This document shows, piece after piece, positions 22,250 through 35,439 of a stretch of 64,000 nucleotides of DNA. A program made the position numbers and the translations under genes. The stretch lies in the NCBI GenBank assembly GCA_964023275.1, contig OZ029915.1:14886712-14950711 (forward strand), in the 5' to 3' direction. The stretch is from Norana najaformis (Eukaryota; Annelida; Clitellata; Crassiclitellata; Hormogastridae). The notes beneath the pieces were generated by a model, which worked only from the letters and a program-made list of their open reading frames with translations, was not told the DNA's origin and made no database searches. Each line of letters starts with the position of its first letter. Positions within the stretch are counted from its first letter, which is position 1.

Positions 22250-25200
22250 ACCTCGTCCCTGCAAACCATCTAGCCCTTCTCATAAAAATCCAACTGGTGG
22301 TGGTATTGCCTTTCTCACCCAAGAACCTGCCACAGTTTTAAACTCACCTGGTTACTGTTTCCACTCTTTTGAATGTGCATCAATTACACTTAAACTTCCT
22401 CACACAAATCTGACTATCTTTAGTGTATATCGCCCTCCATCCTCCTCTTCATATTCAAGTCCTCCATCGGTCTTTTTGAAAGAATTTACCACCCTCCTCT
22501 CTACTGCCGCCACTACACCTCGTGAATTTCTGATTACAGGTGACTTGAGTATACATGTCGATAACCCCTCTGACACATTTGCTTCTGAATTCCTCACCCT
22601 ATTGTCCTCAACTAATCTGGTTCAACACATCATATTCCCAACCCACATTCACAATCACACACTTGACCTTATTATCACATCATCATTCTCCAGTCTATCA
22701 CCTGATATATCTTTCTCTTTTGACACGCCATCTGATCATTACCCCATCTTTACATATCTTAACATTCTTCCGACACCACGTCCTGATCCTGTCTTTCATT
22801 CTTTTCGTCGCATCAGTTCAATAAATATTGAAGCCTTCATACAAGATATTTCCTGTTCTGACCTCGTTTTAAATCCACCCTCCTCCCTTGATGACCTTCT
22901 CTCTTCCTATAACACCACTCTTTCCACTATCCTTGACAAGCATGCTCCTATTATTACCAAATCCCGTTCTCACTCTAACAATCCTTGGTTCAATTCCTAT
23001 CTCCAGGCCTTCAAATCTTTCCGGCGACGCCCTGAGCGTGCCTACAAACGCACCAGGGATCCTCAACTTCTCTCTGCCCTTAAATCTGCCACAAATAAAT
23101 ACCATCGCCTTCTTACTGCAGCTAAACAGAGATTTTACTCCTCACTAGTTCGTTCTCGATCCTCTAGCCCTCGCCTTCTCTGGAAAACCATTAACCAACT
23201 CCTCCATCGGAACTCATCCAGCCCACTTCCAAATTCTCTTCCGTCTTCTTCAATAGCCGACTCGTTCTGTTCTTTCTTTTCGAACAAAATTAGTACCCTC
23301 CTTCTCTCTCTTCAATCTCTCCTCCCCAAAGCCACCAATAACCAACGTGATGATGCTCCCTCCCCACTCATGACTCTCCATCCTCCCACCTCGATCCTCA
23401 TTATCTGTCTTTCAACCCACTTCAGAATCTGAAATATTACACCTGTTAAAATCACTTCCAAACAAGCAGTGCGAACTTGACCCTATACCCACCTCCTTAC
23501 TGAAAGACTGTGCAGCTGTTCTTGTCCCAATCATTACCAAAAGAGTTAATCTCTCCTTATCTACGGGTAATTTCCCCCTCCTATTCAAACACTCTCTTGT
23601 TACCCCTCTTCTCAAGAAATCATCTCTCGACAAGGAAATTCTTTCAAACTACCGGCCTGTTTCTAACCTGACTTTCATCTCCAAATTAACTGAACGGATT
23701 GTCCTCTCTCGAATCAATAACTATTTAGCTTCTAACTCACTCATTAACCCACACCAGTCTGGTTTTACTAAACGCCACTCAACCGAAACTCTGCTGATAT
23801 CTCTCTACAACAAGCTTGTTTCTGCCATTTCACATCAACAGGTTTCTTGCCTCTGTCTCATTGATATCTCTGCAGCCTTCGACACCATAGATCACAATAT
23901 CTTACTCCACCGACTTTCAACTTGGTTTGGTTTTGCTGACACTGCTCTCCTATGGATACAGTCTTATCTCTCCTCCCGCTCTTTCTCTGTTAAAACTTCG
24001 GAAGCCTCTTCTCAGTCATGCCCTCTCACTTGAGGAGATTCACAAGGCTCCGTTCTTGGACCTCTTCTATTTATCCTCTACACTACCCCACTCAGTTCAC
24101 TCATTAAAGCATCCTACGTTTACCATCACCTCTATGCTGATGACACCCAACTATTCATCTCTTTCTCTCCAAATTGTTTCAATGAATCTACAGATCATCT
24201 TCTTTGTGTGGTTAAACAAATCTCCTCTTGGACGACATCTAATCTCTTGTGCCTGAACCCATCTAAAACTGAATTCATACTTATAGGCCTACATTACCAA
24301 CTCAAGAAAATTCCTGACCCCTCTATCTCCCTCACCCACACCTTTAATACAACTCCTCTGTCTGTAATTTAGGTGTTATTTTCGACCAGAACCTTACTTT
24401 TTCTGATCATATCACCCATCTTTCCCGCTTTTGCTTTATGCATATCCGCGATCTTCGCAGAATCCGTCCTATGCTTGACTTCAAAACCGCATCTATCATT
24501 GCCAAATCCATAGTCCATGCAAAACTTGACTACTGCAATTCACGTTTCCTCAATATTGACACAACCCAGATAAACCGCCTACAGGCTATCCAGAATGCTC
24601 TCGCTCGTGCTGTCACCAAAACCCTTAAACATCATCACATCACCCCTGTTCTCAAATCACTGCTCTGGCTTAAAATACCAGAACGAATACAGTACAAAGT
24701 CTTATCCCTCACCTACAACACACTTCAATCCTCCCAACCCTCCTATCTTCGTCAATTATTTACTATCCCACCACTCCGTTCAACCCGCTCTTCATCTGTC
24801 CTAACACTTCTTCGCCCTCCCGTCACCTCATCCTTAAAATTTGGAAATCGCTCCATAGCCATAGCTGGTCCACCCCTTTGGAATAAACTCCCGCTAGAAT
24901 TGCGACAGTTGACTGGCCAATCATACGAGCTCACCAACACTTCACCTCTTTCAGTTTCTGCGCAAGTATTTCATTCAAGACTGAAAACACTCCTTTTCCG
25001 AAAAATCTTATCCTGAATATTCCTCTTCCCTTTATCTCTATTCTCGCTTCAATTTCAAACATCATCCACCGTAGCCATCCGACTGTCTGAGTGCCTGACT
25101 CCAGAATCTTGACCTGGAACCGAATCCTTTTTGCCTGTTGATTTTGTTTTGACTGAGCGCCTGTGAATGAGCTGGTTCCCGCGACTTAGCTTTCATTGGG

Positions 25201-25283
25201 CGCTGTGGAAATCTCGAGATTACGATTACCTACTACGACTACGACTACTAACACTATTACTACTACTAATAATAATAAAAATA

Positions 25284-26700
25284 ATGCACTTCCGAATCCA
25301 CTAAACCGCTTTTCGGCAACATTACCAGATGATGCCTGCCTCCTGGGAGCATCTTTATCTCTTAGGGGAGCTCCCAAGGTCTGTTCTGGAGGCGAGAGTT
25401 TCAGAACTCAGGTTCGGCGTCTTGCGCCTAGCATCTATTGGTAGGCATGACGCCCTCGTCCTTCTTCGCTGCTCTCTTAGCTCACCTACTTTGCTTCACA
25501 CCCTCAGATGTGCCCCTTGTATGGACCACCCGTGCTTGAGTGTTTTTGATCTTGTACTGCGAGAGGGTCTCTCGAGCACCTTGAACTTGGCTTTGTCGGA
25601 CATGCACTGGCTTCTGGCCTCGCTCCCGGTTAAGGATGGTGGATTGGGTATTAGACGTGCAATCTCGCTGGCACTTCCAGCCTTTTTGGCCTCAGTCGCA
25701 GGTACCACGCATCTCCAGGCATCCATCCTGGCCGGATCCGGTACTGACGCAGTGGGAGATGATGTTTTTCTTATGGCCAGGTCCCAGTGGAGTTTAGTAT
25801 CAAATGTACCCTTTCCAGACGACCCAGTTGCACATAAACAATCGCCATTTGATTATAAAGGACATTGCTACCTTACAAGCGTCTGCTGTATCGGACTATC
25901 ACAGGGCGCGGGCCATGGCGGTGGCTTCGCCTCATTCTGGTGACTGTTTGTTTGCCCTTTCAATAAGTGCCTGTGATCTAAGACTTGGAGATGAGGCAGT
26001 ACACGTGGCCGTGGGTTTGCGCCTCGGTGCTGAGATCTGCACCACTCATAGGTGCCCTTGTGGTTCACTGGCCTTGACTGATGGTTCTCATGATATGGTT
26101 AGTCGTCTTGGACCCGGTAGGACTGCCAGACATGCAGCTCTAAATGATCTAATCTGGCGAGCTTTGGTGAAAGCGGGTTTCCCTTCCTCTAAAGAACCAG
26201 TTGGACTTTCAAGATCCGACGATAAACGCCCAGATGGCGCTACTCTCATTCCCTGGCAGGCGGGCAGGTCTATGGTCTGGGATGTTACTATTGTCGACAC
26301 TTTGGTCGATTCTTACTTGCCTCACACACCCATGAATGCAGGCACAGAGGCAGAGTTGGCAGCTCCGAGGAAGATCACCAAATATACCGATTTGTCGGCT
26401 TCCTATCAGCTCATCCCTTTGGCCTTCGAGACTCTTGGCCCGATAAATTTACAGGGCCTGGAGTTCTTAACTAATCTGGGTGGTCAGTTGACCAGGGTTT
26501 CCGGAGACCCAATGAAAACCGCTTTCCTTTTCCAACGCGTTCCCTGCACAATTCAGCGTTTCAATTCGATTGTCTTCCAGGACACTTTTGAGGAGCCAGA
26601 CATCAACGAAGATTAACCATCTCAGAATATAATTTTTCTTCCAGATAATTTTTTAACTTCCTGAGGGATCATAAATACCTCGGGCAAAATAATAATAATA
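25284..26700 (+). mobile_element. Restriction-like-endonuclease LINE, copy B, 5'-truncated
   Basis: It begins abruptly within the post-RT region at sequence homologous to about 17390 of copy A and runs through frames 25329-25943 and 25804-26616. These carry the zinc segment CTTHRCPCGS and the endonuclease core KRPDGATLIPW/WDVTIVDT to the same C-terminal FEEPDINED. The two copies differ by only a few substitutions per hundred residues and share the same frame change near 25800. The 3' UTR (CTTCCTGAGGGATCATAAAT) and (AAT)n tail are also shared. It is inserted right after the L2-A 3' tail and in opposite orientation to copy A. Confidence 0.85.
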
Positions 26701-26719
26701 GTAATAATAATAATAATAA

Positions 26720-26759
<40 letters not shown>

Positions 26760-26760
26760 T
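26696..26760. repeat. (AAT)n/(TTA)n tail of REL copy B
   Basis: An AATAATAAT run switches strand to a TTATTATT run in the middle, giving a hairpin-prone tract. The first half is the 3' tail of the REL LINE; the second half may be a separate microsatellite expansion. Confidence 0.75.
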
Positions 26761-28227
26761 TAACATTCTGCCGGTGTTTATTCGATGGCCCGCGAGGACA
26801 TCCGGTGCGGATCGGGAGGACGTCAAGCACATCCTCCTTCCTGCTCTTTATAGCCGTCGTCGTCTGCTTCGATGGCACCTGCGTCGTGAATTTCAAGTGG
26901 TTACAAAGGAAAAGGTGGAGCGGAAGTTGCACGTGTCGAAAGAATTAACTCGCAGTAAATTTATTTAATGTTCCCTGTAGCTTAACGAGCAGTTTATTAT
27001 TGTTGTTGTTGTTATTATTATTATTATTATTGTTATTATTATTATTGTTGTTGTTGCTGCTGTTATTATTATAAATCTTGAGAAGTTCTCTAAACTCACC
27101 AAACCTCTGCACACCTTACACTGCTTTCCTCGTTTCGGATATACCCGCCTAGAGGTTTGTGACTCTTAAGCCAAATGGGCTATTCTAAATATGTGTCTTT
27201 CCGAACGTCAGTGATTACAGGCTTCTTTCCTCATCAAAAATGGGTGGACTGGTATAAACTAAAACACGTCTATTTATGAAATAAATGAAAGTCGAACAAT
27301 ACGAACTATATCTTAAAATGTACAGGTTTGCGCGGTGTCTCATCGAACCAGAGGTGCTTGTCTCAAAACTCCACGACCATCTTACCTTCCCTTGAATGGT
27401 CAGGTGGTGTACTGCCGTCTTAAGCAAGCCCTTATGAGTAGGTCAGTAAATTTATTTAATATTCTCTGCCAATATGATATTTCTCATTCACGTCAGGTCA
27501 AATGCAGCTAGTGGGAAGGTGACGATTGGTTACACCCTTTAAAAAGGCACGGATTGGAATATTAAAAGCCCTACAAAGATGGACCTGGGCATAAGACTGA
27601 TTCAGAATCATAATGAAAGCGCATCTAACACATGCATACATTGCTTGTCACTCTCTTGCAACGGAAGTTGCACCTGTCGAAAGAATTAGCTCGCAGTAAA
27701 TTTATCTAGGTTCCCTGTAGCTTAACGAACAGCTTTTAAGAGCCTCTTGCTGGGACGGGCTTCGCTTGTCGACACGGGCCAACATATATCGGGGAGGTTT
27801 GTGTTTTAGTTTCGGGTTGGCCGATCACTGCGATATGCTGTCAGTTGGGGATATGGAGGTGCTGCGCTTCCGCGCTTTAACTAGATTTCATCGTGCCTCA
27901 TCCAAATTCCTCTTGCAACAATATTCAAGTCAGTGTCGTGTGTATAACGAATGAAACTAAACTTGGTCCATCAAAATCTCAGGACTGTTATTGTTATTGT
28001 TTCAGTGCAATGCTAGAAACTAAAACGCATGAAGCGAGTCGAATTGGTTTGCGACTCATCGCAATGCTTGTACTGATAGAAACGGTGGAGGTCACGAGAT
28101 GTTCCAGCACATACGCTTCCCAACCTAGCACCAAAATTCATCATGTTTTGCCGTCTTCACAATCTCGTCAACAATATAGTCAATCACTGAAACGCTTCGT
28201 CATGTTTCAGGACAAAACGTTTGGTAG
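26761..28227. repeat. Dispersed and direct repeats, no gene
   Basis: A roughly 75-bp block (GGAAGTTGCAC, GTCGAAAGAATTA, CTCGCAGTAAATTTAT, TTCCCTGTAGCTTAACGA) occurs at 26920-26995 and again at 27661-27735 in the same orientation, with a partial match near 27443-27470. A block at 26845-26895 resembles 20495-20560. TTATTA/GTTGTT simple repeats occupy 26998-27072. No coding family is recognised. Confidence 0.5.
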
Positions 28228-28312
28228 GTTGTTATGATTCCTCGCTTAGTCGATGGACATATGGCGTGTTAACAAATGCATTACTTACTTACTTACTTAC
28301 TTACCTACTTAG
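28228..28312 (+). repeat. LINE family D 3' tail
   Basis: The block GATTCCTCGCTTAGTCGATG followed by CATATGGCGTGTTAACAAATG is the plus-strand counterpart of the family D 3' end at 12535-12600. It is followed by a (TTAC)n tail. Only the tail is present, with no coding sequence. Confidence 0.7.
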
Positions 28313-28439
28313 AATAGAGCGAACCGGAATACTGCGTAGACATTGTTGTCGATGCGCTTCAAACAGCAAGCTATACTGCGACAGACAATGAAGCACTCAG
28401 TCTTCTACAGGTTTAATTACTGTCATATCATGGTAATGT

Positions 28440-31400
28440 TCTTCTTCTTCTTCTTCTTTCCGTCAGGCGTGTGCCGACGATGAGGTTTGAACAAGATGCC
28501 TCCACTTTGTTCTATCCTTGATTGTATGAATGGCAGTTCTCATGTCCAATCCCTTGATTTCCAGATCTTCCTTCACATTGTCCATCCATGTCTTTGTCTG
28601 TCTTCCTCGAATCCGTGTTCCCTCCACATGGCCATAGAGTGCTCTGGCTGGTAGTCTTCCGCTGTCCATCCTCGTTACGTGCCCAAGCCAAGTCAGTCTT
28701 ATTTCTCTAATCCTATCCACCAATGTCTTTGCTTGTCCCAGCTCCCTCCGGGTCACCTCATTGGGGATCTTATCTCGTTTGCTCCTGCCCAATATTCTTC
28801 TTAGCCAGCACATTTCCGCTACCAGTAGTCTCCTTTCATCCTCCTTCCGTATGCATCAGCACTCTGATCCATACAGCAGCACCGAGATGACAAGTGCCTC
28901 ATACAGTTTTATCTTTGTCTTTGTTGAAATGCTGTGTGTTTTCCACATCTTGCTCAATCTACCAAACACTGCCGATACTAGACCAATCCTCCGTTTTATA
29001 TCTTTTGTACATTGGCCATCTTCTGTTATTGATCCTCCCAAGTACACGAACTCTGTAACCTGTTCCAGCTCTTCATTATCTATTTTTACCCTCAGCTCCT
29101 TGTGTTGTTTCCCAATAGTCATTGTTTTGGTTTTCTGCACATTTATTTTAAGCCCAAATCGTTTACTGGCATCATGAACCCTTTGTGTCAGCTCCTGTAT
29201 ATGTTCGGGCGACTCCGCAATCAAATCCACATTATCAGCGAAATGCAAGTTGTTCAGCAATTGTCCATTCACTGCGACCCCGGCCTCAGCAGACCTCAGT
29301 GCAAAGGTCATAACTGCCTCCAGAAGTAAGTTGAACAGATATGGTGACAGGCCACATCCTTGTCTTACACCTACCATGACCGTAAACCACTCTGTCAATT
29401 CTCCGTCCACTCTGACTGCACTCATCGACTTGCTGTAAAGATCCTCTAACAGTACCACTAGTTCTTCTGGAATTCAATAGTTTCTCAGTATCTGCCACAG
29501 GCCCTGTTGCCACACGCTGTCAAACGCCTGTCAAACGTCCACGATGTTGTTATACGATGTTCTGTTTCTTCCATAATATTTCTGTGCCAGCTGCCGGATT
29601 ACAAATAGTTCGTCTATTGTGCCTCTTCCAGCCCTGCATCCTGCCTGTTCCTCAGCCACCACCTCCTCAAAGTACCTCCTCAGACGCTGCTGCAGTATCC
29701 GTGTGTACACTTTTCCCGGAATGCTTAGCAGACTAATTCCTCGATAATTACTGCATTCTCTTTTGTAATTTGTCTTATGTATTGGGACAATCATGGCTTT
29801 TCCCCAGTCCGCCGGTCATTTCTTTTCCTGATAGATTTTATTGCACAGCATGTGCAACATTTCTACTGCTCTCCGGCTTGTATCATTTCTGCCATAATAG
29901 TGTCTTCTCCCGGTGCCTTTCTCGTCTTTAAATTCTTTATAGCTGCCGCTACCTCTTCCCTGAGAATGCTCTCCATGTGTTCTTGACTATTACTTGCAGG
30001 TAGCTCTTCCAGCCTCGTACTGTCCGCAGGGTTCCTTTCATTATACAAATTCTCATAATACTGTTCCTATCTGTTTTTGATTTCCACAGTATTGTCCAGT
30101 AATTTCCCATCTTTGTTCTTTACTGTTGGCAGCCTTGGGCTAAAGGTGCCATAGATTTCATTTACTGTCTGGAAAAGTTTCTGTGTATTCTGCGCTCGTG
30201 CACTGCTTTCCACTTGGCAACACCTATCCTCCAGCCATCGCTCCTTACACCTTTTTGCTTTCTTTTTGCTTTCTCTTGTCATCGTGTTGTACTTTATCCT
30301 ATTTTCTTCGCTGTGAGATTTTACTGCTCTCATCTGTCTTCTCTGGTCACTCAGCTCTAGTATCTCCTGGGATATCCGTGGTGCCATCTTCTGCTTTTTG
30401 CTAAAGCCCAATACTTGATGTGCCGCTTCTGTATATGTGCCTCTGATTGATTTCCACGTCTCCTCCATGTGGTGATGCTCTTCTTGCCCGCCTGCTTCCA
30501 TTTTTCGCATAACACGTTATTGTACTGCTGCTTAACCACTCCTTCTTTGAGTTTTACCACATCAAATTTCCTTCCATACCTTTCTCTGTGTATAGTTTTC
30601 AACCTGATTTTAATCCCCGCCATCAGCAGCTTGTGATCCGATGCGACGCCTGGCTTGGAGAATCTCCGGCACATTGAGACGCTGCTTTTGCCACCTTTTA
30701 TTGACTAATATGAAATCTATCATATTTCTTGTTTTCCCATCTGGTGACTCCCAGGTCCACTTCCTGTTCGTCTTTCTCTGGCAGAATGCAGTGTTCATCA
30801 CCATGAGGTTAGTTTAGACAGTAGTTTATTAGTCTCTCTCCTCGTTCGTTTCCATCTCCGTATCCGAATTTACCCAAGGCTCCCCTCCATGTTCTCTAAT
30901 CGTCTCCTATCTTTGCATTAAAATCCCCCATTATGATGACCAAGTTCTCTGTCGAATTTGATGTAGGCGCATATACCTGGATAATCGTCGCCTTCCCACA
31001 GGATATTCTGAACCTTACCTTCAGTATACGTGACCCAACTGCATTGTATCCAATCAGTGCCCTGGCCGCTTCCCTTCTCAGCACTAGTGCAACTCCCTCC
31101 TGGTGTCTGCCATCTGACCTTCCCAAATATATCACCTTGAACTCATCCCAATCGAATTCCCCGGCTCCATTCCATCTCATCTCTGATAGACATAATGCCC
31201 ACCTAACCTTCTCAAGCTGATGAAGCAGTATATCCTGCTGAGCAGCGTTCTCACATTCCACGTACCAACGCATATTTCCTCTTTGCAGTTAAATAGATGT
31301 TCGCGCCGATTCTGAAAGCTGCAAGGGTTTTGCTGGGTGACGACCTGAGTGGCCTTGCTATTTCCATTCTTGCCGGACGCGGTTCTTCCCTTCCTCAGAG

Positions 31401-31560
31401 GATACCCGTTAACGTCGTTAACTGGTTTCTGTATGTTTGTCCTCATCTTGTTAAAATTCTTGGTCCTATACCAGGTGGTGGCCAATCCTCTCCTGGCAGG
31501 GTAAGGAGCCGGTGGGCCAATTTTATGCCTCGTTCAACCTGAAGTGTCCTTCCAACACCT
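28440..31560 (-). mobile_element. LINE, RTE-like family A, near full length
   Basis: On the minus strand all parts are present. The APE endonuclease spans 31335-30760 (CVGTWNVRTLL, WALCLSEMRWNG, QEGVALVLRR, TIIQVYAPTS, IIMGDFNAKIGDD, DFILVNKRW, ASDHKLLMA). A linker follows, then RT from 30050 (KAPGEDTIMAEMIQ, SNYRGISLLSIPGKVYTRIL, EEQAGCRAGRGTIDELFVIR, GVRQGCGLSPYLFNLLLEAV, HFADNVDLIA, DASKRFGLKINVQKTK). The C-terminal domain is DRIREIRLTWLGHVTRMD and following. The 3' tail is (GAA)n at 28441-28458. The catalytic FADD reads FADN (29231-29242), a one-base Asp-to-Asn change that would abolish RT. Several stops and frame changes are also present. Family assignment rests on motif order. Confidence 0.85.
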
Positions 31561-31768
31561 GCATGGTAATGTAATGCAATGTAACTGAACATTTTATAGC
31601 GCCGTTTATTTACCTGTCGGAAATACATATCGGAGGAACGAATTGCTGACATAAGCGATGCTAAATTTAATTTAAAAGAAGTTTGTCTGTAAGTAAGTAG
31701 TGCTCAAATAAGTGGAAAACCACCACTGACGGGGCTCACACGCACATATACAGAATTTCATCCAGGGT

Positions 31769-32110
31769 TGATAGCTGAAACCATGTTCAGAGTTCCTGGT
31801 TCATGTTACATTTAGAAGGAGGATTTTGACAGCCAAATGGAGCTTCTGCAGCAATGGCTTTCTTATTGGCATCCAGGGGAAGACAGTATAAAACACGGCC
31901 TCCGGCTATCCAGCAGGTAACCAATTCTGAGTAGGACAGGTATTCGTCATTAGCCGACTGGTTGGTCGCAGAACCTCATCGTGTTGGACCATCGACGCCA
32001 CTCCAAAGCCCCGCCTCATCGGTGGTTTACCGAATTCGAGATTTCCAGTTACATACGGCATCTCTGATGCTCAGCAGTGTCGAAACATCGAGACACTATA
32101 TTAAGTCGAC
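31769..32110 (+). repeat. Interspersed repeat (SINE-like), copy 1
   Basis: This is a pair with 54174-54530. Shared blocks in order are ACCATGTTCAGAGTTCCTG, a GGACAGGTATTCGTCATTAG-type block, GACTGGTTGGTC-CAGAAC, a GATCGACGCCA-like block and CCGAATTC-AGATTTCCAGTT. TAGCCGACTGGTTGGTCGCAG resembles a polymerase III A box, which suggests a tRNA-derived SINE, though no clear B box is visible in this copy. From 31561 to 31768 only a weak GCGCCGTTTATTT LINE-tail-like block is seen. Confidence 0.5.
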
Positions 32111-33789
32111 CACTTTCAAGTTTTGGTCGGGATTCTGTAATATGATCGTGATCTAAATACCGTTCAACTCCGAACATGGAGCCAACTGTCAACTCTGTAC
32201 GGAAATTCGTTGGTTGGGTTCTTTGTTGGGTGAAAACCCGCCAGGGGTGAATTTTCTGAATATCTGAGTACTGTTTGCTTACAGATGAAATTTTTGGGCT
32301 GAACGAACTTTAAACGAATTATGCTAGCCAATGCGGTGTTGCTGTTAGGTATTTAAAAGGTGCTATATTAAATCTCTACAGCATGCATACAAACAAGCAG
32401 ATATACAAACATACATAGGCCTACATACATACATACATACATATATACATGATAAGTCGACAGAAATTCAAGAAGATAGCGACACGTTGAACTTTCAGTT
32501 CAAGATGGCTGTGTAATAACTGAAATGCAACGTCTGTTGACTAAATATTTAATATAAAAAGTTTAAAAGTAGAATAACAAATAGTAGTTGGTCAAAGATA
32601 AATTGACTGCCGAAAAATCCTGCCAAAGAAGAAGCCGGAAATGAAGTTTAGCCAGGAAGATGTCACAGAAGCGCACTCAACGAAAGACTAATAGACACTT
32701 TGACCTCGTGCCGACTGAAATACCTCTCAAGTAGTCTATTGAAACTCAAAGAGTTATAACAAGAAATGGTTAACATGAGTGGAAGTCCGGGTTAAACTGC
32801 ATGCCGATAAGGTCGACTAATAGACGCGAGAAAACAAGCCTCTACGGTTGCAACTAGATCAGCAGGAGTCGTGTTTCAAAAAGTTTAAATCTGGTTTGTA
32901 CGGCTGATAGTCTCTTGACAGTCCGTGGCTGTAGAAAATTCAAAGGCAGAAACGTCTGCTCTCACTTGCAATGTTATCGTGGCTTTATACTACGACAAAC
33001 TGAGCCTTAACTGACAGGAATGGTGAAGGCGGTTTGTGTGGACAACACTTTATATGACGTAATCTGTGGAAATGTTAAAGGAGTGACAGGTTTCGTAAAG
33101 ATCTTCCACGACATTATAAAAACAATCGTGGATTAAAGAAAGAGCTGGTGGATAAGTGGAACTGGAGCAGTTAACCGGACTCCGATAACGCCGGTAGTTC
33201 GGGTCCTCAAATTGTCCACGCTGTCAAAATGACCATCTTCCTAAAGCTGCTCAAGGACTTCCTTCGCTTGCTCCAAATTTTGGATAATGCAAAATACAAA
33301 ATATTTTGTATGTGAATTAATTCGTCAAACCCAGCTAAATTAGTTTCTACACTCTAAGTAAGAGATTCATAGGGACATGTGATTTCAAGACTCCTTATTA
33401 AAGGTACTTGTATCCTGTGCCAATAATGCAGCACATATTATAATTGCAAAATTCACTGTTACAAACTGGATACCATTATCGTGGATTATGATTGATATTA
33501 GAGCACCAATAACTTATAATAACTTAATAACTTTAATAACTTACGAAATTTATTTAACTCAGAACTGTTTATACAAGCCATCTGTGACAACTATCAGTCA
33601 CTCAAAGTAGTTATTTTATTTGATATATTTTTAAGAAATATATTTAAGAAAACCTGTTTATAATGTAGCATGCTCATTTACATTTACTAAACAACACTAA
33701 AATGCGAATTTTATTTTCAACACGTTCCAATAATGGAACACTGGGAACAAAGATTAAAATTAAAGTAAAACCATACCAATGTTGCTTTA
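32111..33789. other. No gene recognised; (CATA)n inside
   Basis: A CATA microsatellite lies at about 32410-32450. No coding family, RNA or element terminus was recognised in the rest, which is AT-rich and non-repetitive by eye. Confidence 0.5.
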
Positions 33790-34384
33790 TTATCTAAGCT
33801 AACTGAACGCGTTGTCCTTGCCTGGCTAAATGAATACCTTTCTTCAAACTCGGCCTATGCTCAATTTTAAAACTGTCTTAACCATCGTTACCTCGGCTGT
33901 CCTCTACAAGTTTGACTGCTAAAATTTCCTTTTATAAACCCTTGAATCCACTCAAATGAAGCTTCTTCAATTCATCCAGAATTTACATGCCAGAGCTGTC
34001 ACCAGAACATCCGAGCATCACCTGTCACCCACATCCTCAAATCACTCCACTGGCTTAAAATCCCCAAACGCATTCTTTTCAAAGTTCTTTCTCTAACCTA
34101 TAACCTCTGCACTACTTCCGACTTACTTATCTTCGCTTACCCTCGCAAACTTTATACTATCCAATCACCCTGCTCTACTAAAGTTCCATTTCTCTCAAAC
34201 CTAACACAATCCAAAGTAACAGCTCACCTGTCACCTTTCCTCTCTAGTCTTCTGGCAACCGGATTTTTTCTTCACATCGTGTCTTAGGACAAACCCTCTG
34301 ACTTGAGGCAGCTCTCATGAATAAGCTTGTGTCATGCGCTTAGCCTTAAGATAGCTTTAAAACTTCTCGAGATTACGATTACAA
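33790..34384 (+). mobile_element. L2-A LINE deletion derivative
   Basis: Sequence equivalent to the N-terminal RT segment (LSKLTERVVLAWLNEYLSSN) is joined near 33850 directly to the post-RT region (MLNFKTVLTIVTSAV; QNLHARAVTRT). The L2-A 3' UTR and a CGAGATTACGATTAC end follow. The RT core with its catalytic box is missing. A similar structure is present at 41840-42291. Confidence 0.75.
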
Positions 34385-35439
34385 AGAGGTTAATGGTTCA
34401 TCTTTGACAAATGTTGGTTCTAATTTAAGTTTGGTGTGCCGTTGTTGAAAATATGGGTGGTAAAGAAACAAATTTAACCCGCCATGACGTGAAGGGACTA
34501 CCTCAAGATGTTGTTAGGACACACTGTTTGCCTGGTTTTCCGTAGAGCTCCGCAGAGCAAATTGCAGGAGAGTAATGTAGGCCTATTCAAATAGTTTCTA
34601 TAGCGCCGTTATCACAATGCACAAGGCATCAGTCGATGGTGGCTTTAATCTAAATCATAATCAAATATCATAATCCGTTGAAGAAGCCCGTTATAAATCC
34701 GATATATCCGGAAACCAGAAACAAGCTATGATGGACGAGCAAGCTGAAACGGATCAGTCTTTAGTTTACATCTGAATGACATTAGAGAACTGACAGAACG
34801 CACGAAAACTAGACAGTAAATTCCAAGCCCTTTGACCACTCACAGAGAACATCCTAGAGCTAATCTTGTGGTGCAAGCCACCGCAAAGTATCCATTAATT
34901 GAATGAAAAATTTGTCGATAGGAGGGATGGGCATGAAGCTAACTCTAATCAGATTAAAGATCTAAGATTAAACTTATTAATTTGTAATGCTTTGGAAAGT
35001 TTGCAAACTATGAGGCAGATTTTAAAACTGGATTCTTTGCTAAGAAGACATTAAGGGGTCTTTTTTATGACTTTGGCCAGAAAATTTTGAAAAAATTGTA
35101 ATTTGCGTAAACTACTCTTAATGATAAGAGGTAACAGTGAACTAAATAGTCAAGTTGACTAGATACCAGGGCATTTGTTACTAAAACGATGACAATTTGA
35201 GACACGAGAGATCTGATTCTACACATACTCGTATATGAAAGTGGACTGATTTGCATATGACCTTAACATGGTCAGAGAATGACATGTTGCAGTTATTACT
35301 GTCCAAATATTGCGGCCACTTAATTTCATAAATCTGTACAACTGCAGCTGGTTCTAAGTTATATAACCAGTTTTGTATTTATTTTCTGTAGTTGTTAGTT
35401 TTGGATGTCTGGCCACTTTGATGGATTTTTATGGAAGGA
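34385..35439. other. No gene; family F LINE tail inside
   Basis: The block at 34594-34670 (CTATAGCGCCGTTATCACAA, TGCACAAGGCATC-GTCGATGGTGG) is a minus-strand family F 3' UTR. The rest shows no recognisable feature. Confidence 0.45.

Larger units (their letters stand above)
21640..25226 (+). mobile_element. LINE, L2/CR1-like family L2-A, nearly full length
   Basis: This is the longest L2-A copy. An LSGDIHPNPGP segment (21669-21701) precedes an APE-type endonuclease (CTLNIRSLLHPAHSQ, FALSETWF, then GGGIAFL, FLITGDLSIHVDN, SDHYPIF up to 22750). A linker follows (KHAPIITKSRSHSNNPWFN), then RT ([65 protein letters not shown] at 24133-24156). The C-terminal region follows (LDYCNSRFLN, QNALARAVTKT, PPLWNKLPLELRQLTG) and a 3' UTR ending CGAGATTACGATTAC. 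The endonuclease is split by a nested L2-A tail. Stops and frame changes (about 23430, 24030, 24370) inactivate it, although the RT catalytic box is intact. Confidence 0.85.
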
